Source of the DNA: JAWKIW01 sp046331175
Lineage (GTDB): Bacteria; Actinomycetota; Acidimicrobiia; Acidimicrobiales; Acidimicrobilacustridaceae
NCBI GenBank assembly: GCA_046331175.1
Contig: JAXLRI010000013.1
Span: 1-64,000 of the forward strand
Length of the DNA stretch: 64,000 bases
Direction of reading: 5' to 3'
This document shows, piece by piece, positions 42,527 through 51,993 of the stretch. Below the pieces are notes generated by a model. That model was not told the DNA's origin. It saw only the letters and a list, made by a program, of their open reading frames with translations, and made no database searches. A program made the translations under genes and the position numbers. Every line of letters starts with the position of its first letter. Positions within the stretch are counted from its first letter, which is position 1.

Positions 42527-43234
42527 GTGGCCACCACCAGCCGCACCGACGACGTCACCGCCCACGACGGCGGCACCTTCCACGCCCTGGTCGTCCGGCC
42601 CGAGGCCGGCGCGGGGCCGGGCGTGCTGGTGCTGCACGAGATCATGGGCATCGGCGACTACATCCAGGTCGTCGCCGAGCGCCTCGCCGACCTGGGCTAC
42701 GTCGTGGTCGTCCCCGACCTCTTCTGGCGGATCGACCCCGACCACCCGCTGGCATCGGACGAGGCCGGGCTCGCCGCCGCCCTCGAACGGGTCGGCGGTC
42801 TCGACGTCGAGGAGGCCGTGCGCGACGCCGACGCCGCGCTGGCCCACCTCTCCGAGCTCGAGGAGGTGACCGGCCCGGCGGGCGTCGTCGGGTTCTGCCT
42901 CGGGGGCACGCTGGCCTTCGGCGTGGCCATCCGGTCCGAGCCCGACGCCGTGGTCTCGTACTACGGCTCGGGGGTGGCCGACGCCCTCGACGGCGCCGGG
43001 GCCATCGATTGCCCGGTGCTGTTCCACTTCGGTGGGTCCGACCCCTACATCCCGGTCGAGCAGGTCGATGCCGTGACCGCCGCCTTCGCCGATCGCGCCG
43101 ACGTGGTGGTGCACCGCTACGACGACGCCGGCCACGCCTTCGACAACCCGGCCGAGCTCTTCCACCACGCGGCGTCGGCCGAGACCGCCTGGGGTCGCAC
43201 CGTCGACTTCCTGCGGCGCGTGCTCGGCACCTGA
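42527..43234 (+). CDS. dienelactone hydrolase family protein
   Basis: A 235-residue hydrolase of the dienelactone hydrolase fold: VLHEIMGIGDYIQ near 35 carries the Glu that activates the nucleophile, GFCLGGTLAF holds the nucleophilic Cys (about 123), Asp in GGSDPYIP (about 171) and His in DDAGHAFDNP (about 203). The family opens lactone rings in aromatic degradation but many members have other substrates. GTG 42527 follows GAGGAGCGCCC, 12 bases after the upstream hydrolase, so both are co-transcribed. Confidence 0.9.
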   Translation: MATTSRTDDVTAHDGGTFHALVVRPEAGAGPGVLVLHEIMGIGDYIQVVAERLADLGYVVVVPDLFWRIDPDHPLASDEAGLAAALERVGGLDVEEAVRDADAALAHLSELEEVTGPAGVVGFCLGGTLAFGVAIRSEPDAVVSYYGSGVADALDGAGAIDCPVLFHFGGSDPYIPVEQVDAVTAAFADRADVVVHRYDDAGHAFDNPAELFHHAASAETAWGRTVDFLRRVLGT

Positions 43235-43320
43235 GGCCAGGGTCGGGTTCGCCGGTGGCGGCCGTCCACGCGGGCGGCGCGAGGCCCCGGCCGCCGTCGA
43301 GCTGGGTCCTGGGGGCCGGG

Positions 43321-43326
43321 TAGCCT
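43321..43326 (+). promoter_or_regulatory. TAGCCT -10-like hexamer
   Basis: TAGCCT lies 56 bases ahead of the carboxylesterase ATG, which has its own AGGGGGA ribosome site at 43372-43378. Confidence 0.35.
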
Positions 43327-43382
43327 CGCGGCCACCACGTCGCGCCGGGGGGCGCGGCGGCACCGGTCACCAGGGGGACACG

Positions 43383-44893
<1,511 letters not shown>

Positions 44894-44894
<1 letters not shown>

Positions 44895-44933
44895 GCCGGG
44901 GGCTGCCGGGCGGATCGCCGCAGCGGCCCGGCC
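44894..44933. terminator. bulged hairpin between convergent genes
   Basis: GGCCGGG-gg-CTGC (44894-44906) pairs with GCAG-cgg-CCCGGCC (44920-44933) with a small internal loop. It fills the gap between the carboxylesterase stop and the stop of the opposing gene. Confidence 0.6.
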
Positions 44934-45776
44934 TCAGCGTCCGGCGACGACGGCGCCGGCATCGCTGAACGATGCCGAGTCACCGGGCTGGTGGCCCCGC
45001 AGGTCGAGGCCCAAGGCGTCGAAGCCGACCACGTACCCGGTGTCGGCGCGCGCCGCCGTGCTGGTGCCGTCGAGCTCGGCCTCGACCCGGACGGCGCCGC
45101 CCTCTGCGTCTCCCTCCTGGCCGCCGTCGGGCGCACACGTGAGCGACAGCCGGCTGCCGGAGTGGACGGCGGCCACCCGGGTCGTGGCGAGGGTGGCCGG
45201 GGCGAAGCCCACCCGCTCGAGGGCGAGCTGGTCGCCGTGCACCGCGACGGCGAATCCGTCCTCGACGGCCCCGGCCGTGTCGGTGCGCACGCACGAGACC
45301 CCGACGGTGACGTCGCCGGAGGTGCCGGCGAGGCCGGCGGTGACCTGCACCTGCGTGGTCGCCGAGCCGAAGGCCCCGAGCGCCCGACCGGTGGTGGCGG
45401 GATCGCCGACCCGGGTGGCGATCTCGTAGCGGCCGTTCGCCGGGCCCAGGTGGTAGTCGCCCACGTCGCCCACCGGGAAGGGCGAGGCACCGGCGGCGAA
45501 GGTCGTCTGCACGAGGACCTGTCCGTCTTCGGACCTGCTCCCGCCCCAGGCGATCAGCGCAGCGAGCGCGACCACCGCGACGACCGCCACCACCGCCCCG
45601 ACGACGAGCACCACGGCGGCGCCACCGGCCAGCACGCCGGCGAGCGGCACCGACCGGCGGTGGGGTGGGGCCGCGGGGCCCGGTGCAGCCGCACCGGACG
45701 GCGGCGCCGAGCCGGTGGCCGCGCATGGGACCGGGCCGCCGTCGGCAGGGGGTGGCAGGGGCGGGGGGATCGTCAT
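44934..45776 (-). CDS. single-pass membrane protein with extracellular domain, unknown
   Basis: A 280-residue protein: Pro-rich cytoplasmic N-terminus (about 1-42), one long hydrophobic helix (about 46-76), then an outside domain rich in beta-forming residues with two Cys (SCVRTD and LTCAPDGG) likely disulfide-bonded. It resembles the many actinobacterial proteins built as a proline-rich tail plus one helix plus a lectin-like beta domain, but I recognise no family. Start ATG 45776. It lies 65 bases downstream of the TetR gene on the same strand and could be read through from it. Confidence 0.65.
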   Translation of the reverse strand: MTIPPPLPPPADGGPVPCAATGSAPPSGAAAPGPAAPPHRRSVPLAGVLAGGAAVVLVVGAVVAVVAVVALAALIAWGGSRSEDGQVLVQTTFAAGASPFPVGDVGDYHLGPANGRYEIATRVGDPATTGRALGAFGSATTQVQVTAGLAGTSGDVTVGVSCVRTDTAGAVEDGFAVAVHGDQLALERVGFAPATLATTRVAAVHSGSRLSLTCAPDGGQEGDAEGGAVRVEAELDGTSTAARADTGYVVGFDALGLDLRGHQPGDSASFSDAGAVVAGR

Positions 45777-45840
45777 CGGCGCACCTCCACCGCGGTCGGC
45801 CGTGATCCGGTCTCCACCCTACGCCGGGCGGCGCAGGAGG

Positions 45841-46578
45841 TCAGCGGCTCCGGCGGCGCCGCGGCGCCGCACGCGGGTGGGGCGACCAACCCTGCTCGTG
45901 GCGCTGCTCGATGCCGTCGAGCAGCAGGTCGAGGGCGAACTCGAACTCGGCCTGGTCGTCGCAGCCGGAGCCGACCACCGAGCTCTCGTCGTGGCGCACG
46001 GCGTCGGCGACCACGGCCAGGCCGGGGAAGCGGGCCCGCAGCACCTCGAGCGCGTCGGGATCGATGGCGTCGGCGTTGGCCACGCCGTCGTCGAAGACGT
46101 CCTGGGTGAACCCCCACACACGGCTGCCGATGGCGTGCATCCCGTGGTGGACGAGGTCGGGGGACAGGCCTCCGGCGACGAAGCGCGAAGCGACCGCGTC
46201 GAGGTGGGTCAGCACGGTGGGCGAGCGGGCGGCGCGCGTCTCGATGGCGGCGCGCGCCCAGGGGTGGCGCAGCATCGCGGACCGGGCGGCGAGGACCTGC
46301 GCCCGAACGGCCGCCTTCCAGGGCACACCGGTGGGGTCGGGGTGGTCGATCTCGTCGATGACGAGGTCGACCATGCCGTCGACGAGCGCCTCCTTGTTGG
46401 CCACGTGCTTGTACAGCGCCATCGGCACGACGCCGAGGTCGTCGGCGAGGTGGCGCATGCTCAGCGCGGCGAGGCCGTCGCGGTCGGCCATGGCGACCGC
46501 AGCGCGCAGGACCCGCTCCCGGTTGAGCCGGGGCGGGCGAGCCGGGCCTGTCGAGCGGTTCGGAGCCTCCGGGGCCAT
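45841..46578 (-). CDS. TetR-family transcriptional repressor
   Basis: A 245-residue regulator. The helix-turn-helix lies at about 20-65 (RERVLRAAVAMADRDGLAALSMRHLADDLGVVPMALYKHVANKEAL), followed by a TetR_C-type ligand domain (AIETRAARSPTVLTHLDAVASRFVAGGLS...GSRVWGFTQDVF). It is divergent from the DUF2306 gene, and the 162-base space between them holds two copies of a 17-bp palindrome. It therefore very probably represses both itself and that membrane protein. The inducer is unknown. Start ATG 46578 follows GCGGAGGTG. Confidence 0.9.
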   Translation of the reverse strand: MAPEAPNRSTGPARPPRLNRERVLRAAVAMADRDGLAALSMRHLADDLGVVPMALYKHVANKEALVDGMVDLVIDEIDHPDPTGVPWKAAVRAQVLAARSAMLRHPWARAAIETRAARSPTVLTHLDAVASRFVAGGLSPDLVHHGMHAIGSRVWGFTQDVFDDGVANADAIDPDALEVLRARFPGLAVVADAVRHDESSVVGSGCDDQAEFEFALDLLLDGIEQRHEQGWSPHPRAAPRRRRSR

Positions 46579-46630
46579 CGGGTGCGCACCTCCGCTCGGC
46601 GCTCGGCGGGGTCATCGTCGGCGTGACCCC

Positions 46631-46660
46631 TTGACAGGTGTACGCCGTCCACCTTACCGT
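46631..46660 (+). promoter_or_regulatory. TTGACA promoter whose spacer is a TetR operator (site 1)
   Basis: TTGACA (46631-46636) is followed by the 17-bp near-palindrome GGTGTACGCCGTCCACC (46637-46653) and then TTACCGT. The operator exactly fills a 17-base spacer. One of eight arm pairs is mismatched. Confidence 0.6.
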
Positions 46661-46668
46661 CCCGTCAA

Positions 46669-46687
46669 TGGTGTACGACGTACACCA
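46669..46687. promoter_or_regulatory. TetR operator site 2, perfect 19-bp palindrome
   Basis: TGGTGTACGACGTACACCA is a perfect palindrome about its central A. Its 17-bp core matches site 1 at 15 of 17 positions, with centres 33 bp apart (about three helical turns). It lies in the leader of the DUF2306 gene. Confidence 0.7.
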
Positions 46688-46740
46688 AAGCGCTGATCCG
46701 GACCCGGATCCCGCGCCAGGCCGACGCCGGGAGGGCCGCC

Positions 46741-47532
46741 GTGACCACCACCACCGAGCAGCGGAGCGAACCGATCGGACCACGGGCGAGGCGGGTCGGG
46801 CGCCGGCGCGGCTGGCGACTGCCGATGGCCCTCGTCGTGCTCAGCGCCGTGCCGGTGCTGGCCGGCACTGCCCGCCTGGTGCAGCTCGCCTCAGCCCCGG
46901 CCGTCACCGACGAGAACCGCCGCTTCGTCGAGTCGCCGGCCCCCGTCGTGGCCCACGTCGTGGCCGCCACCGTGTTCTGCCTGGGCGGTGCCCTGCTGCT
47001 CACCCCGAGCCTGCGGGCGCGCCGCCCCGACGTGCACGCCGCGCTCGGGCGGGTCGTGGCGCCGGCGGGGGCGGTGGCGGCGGCCACCGGCCTCTGGATG
47101 ACCCACCGCTACGAGCTGCCGTCGTCGGACAACGCCGTGCTCGGCGTCGTGCGGGACGTGGTCGGCGTCGGGATGCTGGCCGTGCTGGCGGCGGGGATCG
47201 TTGCGGTGCGCGACCGGCGGTTCGCAGCGCACGGCGCGTGGATGGCCCGTGCCTACGCCCTCGGGCTGGGCGCCGGCACCCAGGTGCTCACGACCCTCGT
47301 GTGGATCATCCCGTTCGGGACGCCCACCCCGATGGTGCGCGCCGGTCTGATGGCGGCCGGCTGGGCGATCAACCTCACCGTGGTCGAGGTCGTCCTGTGG
47401 CGACAGCGGGTGCGGCGCCGGGCACGCGCCGTTCGCAGGCCGGCGGCGGCCGCTACGCTCGCCCGGTCCGGGCCGCGGCGGAGCGGCCCGCCGAGGGGGA
47501 CCGATGCCCACACCAGCGTTCCGGCGACGTGA
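46741..47532 (+). CDS. DUF2306 membrane protein
   Basis: A 263-residue protein with about seven hydrophobic helices. The block RRPDVHAALGRVVAPAGAVAAATGLWM and later RFAAHGAWMARAYALGLGAGTQVL match the DUF2306 pattern (H-x-x-x-G-R and H-x-x-W-M-x-R), a family of predicted membrane proteins of unknown biochemical role. The C-terminus is a basic, probably cytoplasmic tail. GTG 46741 has GGGAGGG eight bases upstream. The regulated partner of the divergent TetR gene; repressor-controlled single membrane proteins are often exporters or stress-response proteins, but that is inference. It overlaps the phosphoesterase gene by 29 bases. Confidence 0.8.
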   Translation: MTTTTEQRSEPIGPRARRVGRRRGWRLPMALVVLSAVPVLAGTARLVQLASAPAVTDENRRFVESPAPVVAHVVAATVFCLGGALLLTPSLRARRPDVHAALGRVVAPAGAVAAATGLWMTHRYELPSSDNAVLGVVRDVVGVGMLAVLAAGIVAVRDRRFAAHGAWMARAYALGLGAGTQVLTTLVWIIPFGTPTPMVRAGLMAAGWAINLTVVEVVLWRQRVRRRARAVRRPAAAATLARSGPRRSGPPRGTDAHTSVPAT

Positions 47533-49045
47533 GGACGACCACCGCCGTGCCGAGCTGAGCCGGCGCCGCGTGCTGCAGGGGATGCTCTACGGCGCAGCGG
47601 GTGCCGCCGCCGGCGCCGCCATCAGCCCGTGGTTGGCCCAGGCGCCGGCCCGGGCCGCCGGGGCGATCGTGGGCCCCGGCACGCGCCCGTTCCCGAACCG
47701 GCCCGAGGGCGTCGACACGATCCCCGAGATCGAGCACGTCGTCATCTACATGCAGGAGAACCACTCCTTCGACCAGTACTACGGCGTGCTCGGTCGGGGC
47801 GACGGCTTCACCCTCGGGCCAGGGGGGAAGCCCACCAACAGCAACCCGAACCCGGCCGACGGCGGCAACCCGTTCACGGTCTACAAGTCGCCGACCACGT
47901 GCGACTCGATCAGCGGTGACCACGGCTGGAACGCCGAGCACATCTCGGTCAACGGCGGGGCCATGGACGGCTTCATCGCCGCCAGCGGCAACACCAACGT
48001 GATGGGCTACTTCGACGGCACCGACCTGCCCTTCTACTACGGCCTCGCCAACACGTTCCCCATCTGCGACCGCTGGTTCTGCTCGGTGCGCGGCCCGACC
48101 CATCCGAACCGCCGGTTCCTCCTCGCCGGCACCTCGAACGGCATCGTCCAGACGAGCGTGCCCGAGGTCCTGGCCACCCCCAACGCCCCGAACGGCACCA
48201 TCTTCGACCGCCTCGACGCCCACGGCATCAGCTGGGTCGACTACGCGATCGACGTCTGGGACGTCCTGCTGTACCCGACGTCGGACCCGCAGGCGTTCCT
48301 CGACCGGACCACGAACCAGCGCAAGTACTTCGCCGACTTCCTGCACGACTGCCTCTACGGCACCCTGCCCCAGGTCAGCATCATCTCGCCGGGTGTCCAG
48401 GACCAGTACGACGAGGGCTCGCGCGACGTGCAGAACGGTGAGGCCTACAGCTACTCGATCATCACCGCCCTGATGCTGAGCCCGCTGTGGGAGAAGACGG
48501 CGCTGTTCTTCACCTACGACGAGAACGGTGGCGGCTACGACCACGTGCCGCCGCCGCCCGGCGTGGCCCCCGACGCCATCCCGCCCCGGATCACGGTGCC
48601 GCCCGACCAGCCCGGCTCCTTCGCCGACCTCGGCCCCCGAGTCCCCGGCTTCGTGATCTCGCCGTTCGCCAAGAAGGACTACGTCTCGCACGTGGTGCAC
48701 GACCACACGTCGATCCTCAAGTTCCTCGAGACCAAGTTCAACCTGGGCGCCATCACCTACCGCGACGCCAACGCCGACGACCTGCTCGACTGCTTCGACA
48801 TCCAGGCCGCTGCCTTCCGTGAGCCACCGACGATGCCCGAGCCCGGCCTGCCGCTCGCCGGCAGCGCCTGCCAGCCCCAGCCCCGGCCGCCCACCAACTT
48901 CGGCTCGACCACGACCACGTCGACCACCTCCACCACCACGCCGCCCACGACCGGCCCGATCACCACGCTGGCCGTGCCCGGCGTCGACCCGGCCACGGCG
49001 GGCGTGGGCACCACCACGGCGGTCACCCCGGCCTTCACGGGGTAG
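47504..49045 (+). CDS. Tat-exported phospholipase-C-type phosphoesterase with Thr-rich stalk and C-terminal AVTPAFTG
   Basis: A 513-residue exported enzyme. Twin-arginine signal SRRRVLQGM (19-27) plus a hydrophobic Ala-rich stretch end near ARA. The catalytic domain is of the bacterial phospholipase C / acid phosphatase family: IEHVVIYMQENHSFDQYYG (about 76-94), metal/catalytic blocks GPTHPNRRF (about 198) and FFTYDENGGGYDHVPPP (about 330), and KDYVSHVVHDHTSILKFLE (about 392). A roughly 45-residue Thr/Pro stalk and the final AVTPAFTG follow, shared exactly with the DUF4397 protein at 35344. It hydrolyses phosphoesters outside the membrane. ATG 47504 has GAGGGGG upstream. Confidence 0.88.
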   Translation: MPTPAFRRREDDHRRAELSRRRVLQGMLYGAAGAAAGAAISPWLAQAPARAAGAIVGPGTRPFPNRPEGVDTIPEIEHVVIYMQENHSFDQYYGVLGRGDGFTLGPGGKPTNSNPNPADGGNPFTVYKSPTTCDSISGDHGWNAEHISVNGGAMDGFIAASGNTNVMGYFDGTDLPFYYGLANTFPICDRWFCSVRGPTHPNRRFLLAGTSNGIVQTSVPEVLATPNAPNGTIFDRLDAHGISWVDYAIDVWDVLLYPTSDPQAFLDRTTNQRKYFADFLHDCLYGTLPQVSIISPGVQDQYDEGSRDVQNGEAYSYSIITALMLSPLWEKTALFFTYDENGGGYDHVPPPPGVAPDAIPPRITVPPDQPGSFADLGPRVPGFVISPFAKKDYVSHVVHDHTSILKFLETKFNLGAITYRDANADDLLDCFDIQAAAFREPPTMPEPGLPLAGSACQPQPRPPTNFGSTTTTSTTSTTTPPTTGPITTLAVPGVDPATAGVGTTTAVTPAFTG

Positions 49046-49071
49046 GGCGTCGGCGGGCGGCGGCCCCGGCG

Positions 49072-49356
49072 TCAGCTGCCGGCCGCGGTCGGGCCGCCGC
49101 GGTCGAGTCGGTGCGGTGGGTCGTGGTCGCCGGTCCGGCGCGGGCCGACCACGTAGCCCAACGTGACGATCACGGCGGCGGCCGAGAAGCAGATGGCCGC
49201 GGCCTGGTTGCCCCCGATGGGGTACCCCACCGCCCCGCCGGCGGCCATGGCGAGCAGGGCCGCGGGCATGGACGGTCGACGGCGACCCACCTGGAACAGC
49301 AGCACGGTCGCGAGTGCTGCGGTGGCGACGAGGGTCAGGGCCAGCACGGTGATCAT
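49072..49356 (-). CDS. small three-helix membrane protein, unknown
   Basis: A 94-residue protein with hydrophobic segments at about 2-22, 30-45 and 50-68 and a basic, Pro/Asp-rich C-terminal tail. No family recognised. Its ATG at 49356 is four bases after the stop of the membrane-fused solute-binding protein, so the two form an operon. It may be a small partner of that protein. Confidence 0.6.
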   Translation of the reverse strand: MITVLALTLVATAALATVLLFQVGRRRPSMPAALLAMAAGGAVGYPIGGNQAAAICFSAAAVIVTLGYVVGPRRTGDHDPPHRLDRGGPTAAGS

Positions 49357-49360
49357 GGCG

Positions 49361-51379
49361 TCACCGGCTGCGCCACGCCTGGGCCAGGTCGACCTGCCCG
49401 GTGCCGAGCGGGTCGAGGTCGTCGCCGTCGGTGCCGAGCGCCGAAGCGAGGTGCGGACGCCCATCGGGGGCGACGCCCGACGGGCCGATGCCGAACCAAC
49501 GCCACGAGGCCAGCGTCGCCGGCCGGCTCGTGAGCCACAGGACCGGGCGAGCCCGGGCTGCGATGGCCTGGGCCTGGTCCCACTGCTCGCGGCGCCTGGC
49601 GTCGTCGTCGGTGGCGCGGACGCCGTCGAGGGCGGCTCGCAGCTCGGGGTCGCCCGAGGCCAGCAGCCAGGGGCGAAGTCCGTCGACGTCGGGTCCGGTG
49701 GCGATGTGGACCAGTGTGGCGTCGGCGGCCGGCGATGCCACCGCCGACGCCGCGGTCGCGGTCGCGGTCGTCCCGCCGGCCGGCGACGTCCCGGCCGCGG
49801 GGGGTTCTACGACCCGGATGGTCACGGCGAAGCCGGCGGCACGCCAGGCGTCGGCGATGCCCCGACCGAGCTCGGCGTCGTCCTCGCCGGGTCCGATGGC
49901 CAGCACGACGGGGGTCGACGCCGCACCCCCCGCCATCGATCGCACCTGGGCGGCCCGGGCCGGGTCGGCGGCCGGGGCGGCGACCGGGGGTCCGGTGCCC
50001 ACGGGAGGCGCCGTGATCGGTGTCGTCGGCTCGAAGGCGGTCGTGGCCGCGGTGGGAGACCCGACCAGGGCGGTGCGGTCGATCGCCAGGTCGGCGGCCT
50101 CCCGGAGGCGGGGGTCGCGGAACGGGCCCGAGGCCGGGTCGAAGGTGATGGCGGTGACGCGGGCCCCGTGCTCGCTGCGCCACCCGGTGAGGTCGCCGTC
50201 GGCGGCGCGTGCCCAGACCTCCGGGTCGCCCGGGGCGAGGAGCACGTCCAGGTCGGCTGCGGCCAGCGCCTGCTCCCGATCGTGCCGTGAAGGGAGGGTC
50301 CGCATGGTGACGGTGGCAGGACCGGGAAGGGGGGCGCCCGTGGTGTCGCGCCGCCAACCGGTGCCCACCCGCTGCAGCGTCACGCCGTCGGGTCGCTGGC
50401 CCCGCACCCCGTAGCGACCGGTGCCCATGGGGTCGAGGCGGCTCGTACGGCCCGCCGGGCCCAGCGTCGACGGGGCGGCCACCAGGCCGGCGGGACCGGT
50501 GAGCACGGCGGGGAACCGCGCCCACGGCGCGGCGGTGGTCACCTCCACCGTCAGGGGGTCGACGACCCGCACGCTGGCGACGTCCGCGAGGGCGGCCGCG
50601 GTGCGCGGGCCGGTTCGACGGTCGTCGAGGTTGGCGGCCACCGCGGCGGCGTCGCAGGGGGTGCCGTCCCGGAAGCGCACGTCGGGCCGGAGGCGGATCC
50701 GCCAGGTGCGAAGGTCCGGGTCGTGATCGAACCCAGCGGCGAGGTCCGGGTGGACGGCACCGTCGGTGCCCACGGCGGCGAGCGGGTCGTACACCAACGT
50801 GGCGGCGGCCCACGCGTCGCCGTCCAGGTCGTCCCACGACGGGTCGAACCCCGAGACCGGTCGGGTCAGGCCGATGACGAGGTGGCCGCCGTCGGCGGGC
50901 GCGGTGGAGATCGGGGTGGCGGTTCCCACGGCGTCCTGGTCGCGGCGCGCGGCCGCCGCGTCGAGGGAGGCCAGCCACCCGCCGACACCGACGAGGGCAC
51001 CGACGACCAGCCCGAACGCCACGCCGGTGACCACCGTGGCGCGGGTGCTGCGGGCCCGGCGGGTCCTCGGGCCGCGCCGCCAGCCCAGGGCGACCACCCC
51101 GGCGCCCACGACCGCGGTGAGCGCCGCCGTGAGCGGCGTACCGCCGAGGCCGGCCACGACCACGGCGAGCAGGACCACGGGGACCGTCGCGACCAGGATC
51201 GGTGGTCGTCGTCGGCCGAGCCGGTGCAGAGCCCAGACCGTGCCGCCGGCCACGACGGCGGTCGCCAGCGTCCACCAGTAGACAGCGGACAGCGGGGGCA
51301 TGACGTTGGCGAGCGGGGCGATCGCCCACGGCGTCGTCGCGCGCAGCCCGGTGGGGCTCGCCAGCGTCCCGTCGACCAC
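49361..51379 (-). CDS. family-5 solute-binding domain fused to N-terminal membrane helices
   Basis: A 672-residue protein. Residues about 30-135 contain four transmembrane helices; from about 165 on the sequence is a SBP_bac_5 (oligopeptide/nickel-type) solute-binding domain: LVIGLTRPVSGFDPSWDDLD, VYDPLAAVGTDGAVHPDLAAGF, WRIRLRPDVRFRDGTPCDAAAVAANLDD and PMGTGRYGVR. Normally such domains are free lipoproteins encoded with permease and ATPase genes; here there is no signal Cys and no transporter gene nearby. It could be a membrane-tethered sensor or an orphan binding protein. The GTG 51379 start is the best available but not certain. Operon with the small membrane protein at 49072. Confidence 0.75.
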   Translation of the reverse strand: MVDGTLASPTGLRATTPWAIAPLANVMPPLSAVYWWTLATAVVAGGTVWALHRLGRRRPPILVATVPVVLLAVVVAGLGGTPLTAALTAVVGAGVVALGWRRGPRTRRARSTRATVVTGVAFGLVVGALVGVGGWLASLDAAAARRDQDAVGTATPISTAPADGGHLVIGLTRPVSGFDPSWDDLDGDAWAAATLVYDPLAAVGTDGAVHPDLAAGFDHDPDLRTWRIRLRPDVRFRDGTPCDAAAVAANLDDRRTGPRTAAALADVASVRVVDPLTVEVTTAAPWARFPAVLTGPAGLVAAPSTLGPAGRTSRLDPMGTGRYGVRGQRPDGVTLQRVGTGWRRDTTGAPLPGPATVTMRTLPSRHDREQALAAADLDVLLAPGDPEVWARAADGDLTGWRSEHGARVTAITFDPASGPFRDPRLREAADLAIDRTALVGSPTAATTAFEPTTPITAPPVGTGPPVAAPAADPARAAQVRSMAGGAASTPVVLAIGPGEDDAELGRGIADAWRAAGFAVTIRVVEPPAAGTSPAGGTTATATAASAVASPAADATLVHIATGPDVDGLRPWLLASGDPELRAALDGVRATDDDARRREQWDQAQAIAARARPVLWLTSRPATLASWRWFGIGPSGVAPDGRPHLASALGTDGDDLDPLGTGQVDLAQAWRSR

Positions 51380-51504
51380 GACGACCCCTCCTCCGCGTCC
51401 CGCGATGCGGCCCGACGCCCACCGCGCGCCGCCCGAGGCGGGTCGGGGTGGACCCAGCCGACGCTAGTGGCGGCCACGCCGGGCGGGGCGTCGCCCGGCG
51501 TGCT

Positions 51505-51993
51505 TCAGGCTGTCCACTCCCACCACTGCGTCTCGACCATCATCGGCAGCCGGTAGCCCACGTACCACGCGTGCAGGGTGACGCCGGGGTGGACGTCGGT
51601 GGACACGTCGATGAGGTCGACCTCGGGATCGCGCTCGGCCCAGCGCCGGGCCCGCTCGTAGCGGTCGAGCAGCTCGTCGCGGGTGGCGACGGACTGGCCG
51701 AAGTGGTCCAGGCGCGGCGCGTCCATGGCCTCACCGGACTCGTCAGCGATCAGGAAGACGAACTGGTCGTAGCGACCGCACATCAGCACCAGCCGCTTCC
51801 GGTCGACGGTCATGCCCGGCGCCTCGACCCAGCCGAACACGTCGCCGTAGAAGGCGAGGATGGCGTCGCGGCCGGCGGCGTCGAGGGCGGCGGCGGGCAT
51901 CGACATCGCCACGTGGTTGAAGCGGGCCGGCGGGCCGTCGTCGCGCGACGGCGGCGGCGGGTCGAGCGGGCGGTCACCCGGGCCGGCCGTCAC
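51505..51993 (-). CDS. VOC-family (glyoxalase/bleomycin-resistance-fold) protein
   Basis: A 162-residue protein with ARFNHVAMSMP near the N-terminus (the first beta-alpha-beta module with a candidate metal His), AFYGDVFGWVE, RLDHFGQSV with a second His, and a C-terminal WYVGYRLPMMVETQWWEW. That is the pattern of vicinal-oxygen-chelate proteins. Function cannot be assigned. GTG 51993 overlaps the stop of the alcohol dehydrogenase (GTGA), so the two are coupled. Confidence 0.75.
   Translation of the reverse strand: MTAGPGDRPLDPPPPSRDDGPPARFNHVAMSMPAAALDAAGRDAILAFYGDVFGWVEAPGMTVDRKRLVLMCGRYDQFVFLIADESGEAMDAPRLDHFGQSVATRDELLDRYERARRWAERDPEVDLIDVSTDVHPGVTLHAWYVGYRLPMMVETQWWEWTA

Noticed and set aside
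45841..46578. The TetR protein as the KstR that would bind the AACnnGTT sites
   Set aside because: Its own intergenic region carries a different palindrome (GGTGTACGnCGTACACC) and its C-terminal domain looks like TetR_C type rather than KstR.
49019..49042. Canonical LPXTG sortase signal at the end of the phosphoesterase
   Set aside because: The sequence ends at ...PAFTG with no following hydrophobic helix or Lys/Arg tail and no sortase gene in the window. It is reported instead as an unexplained C-terminal tag.
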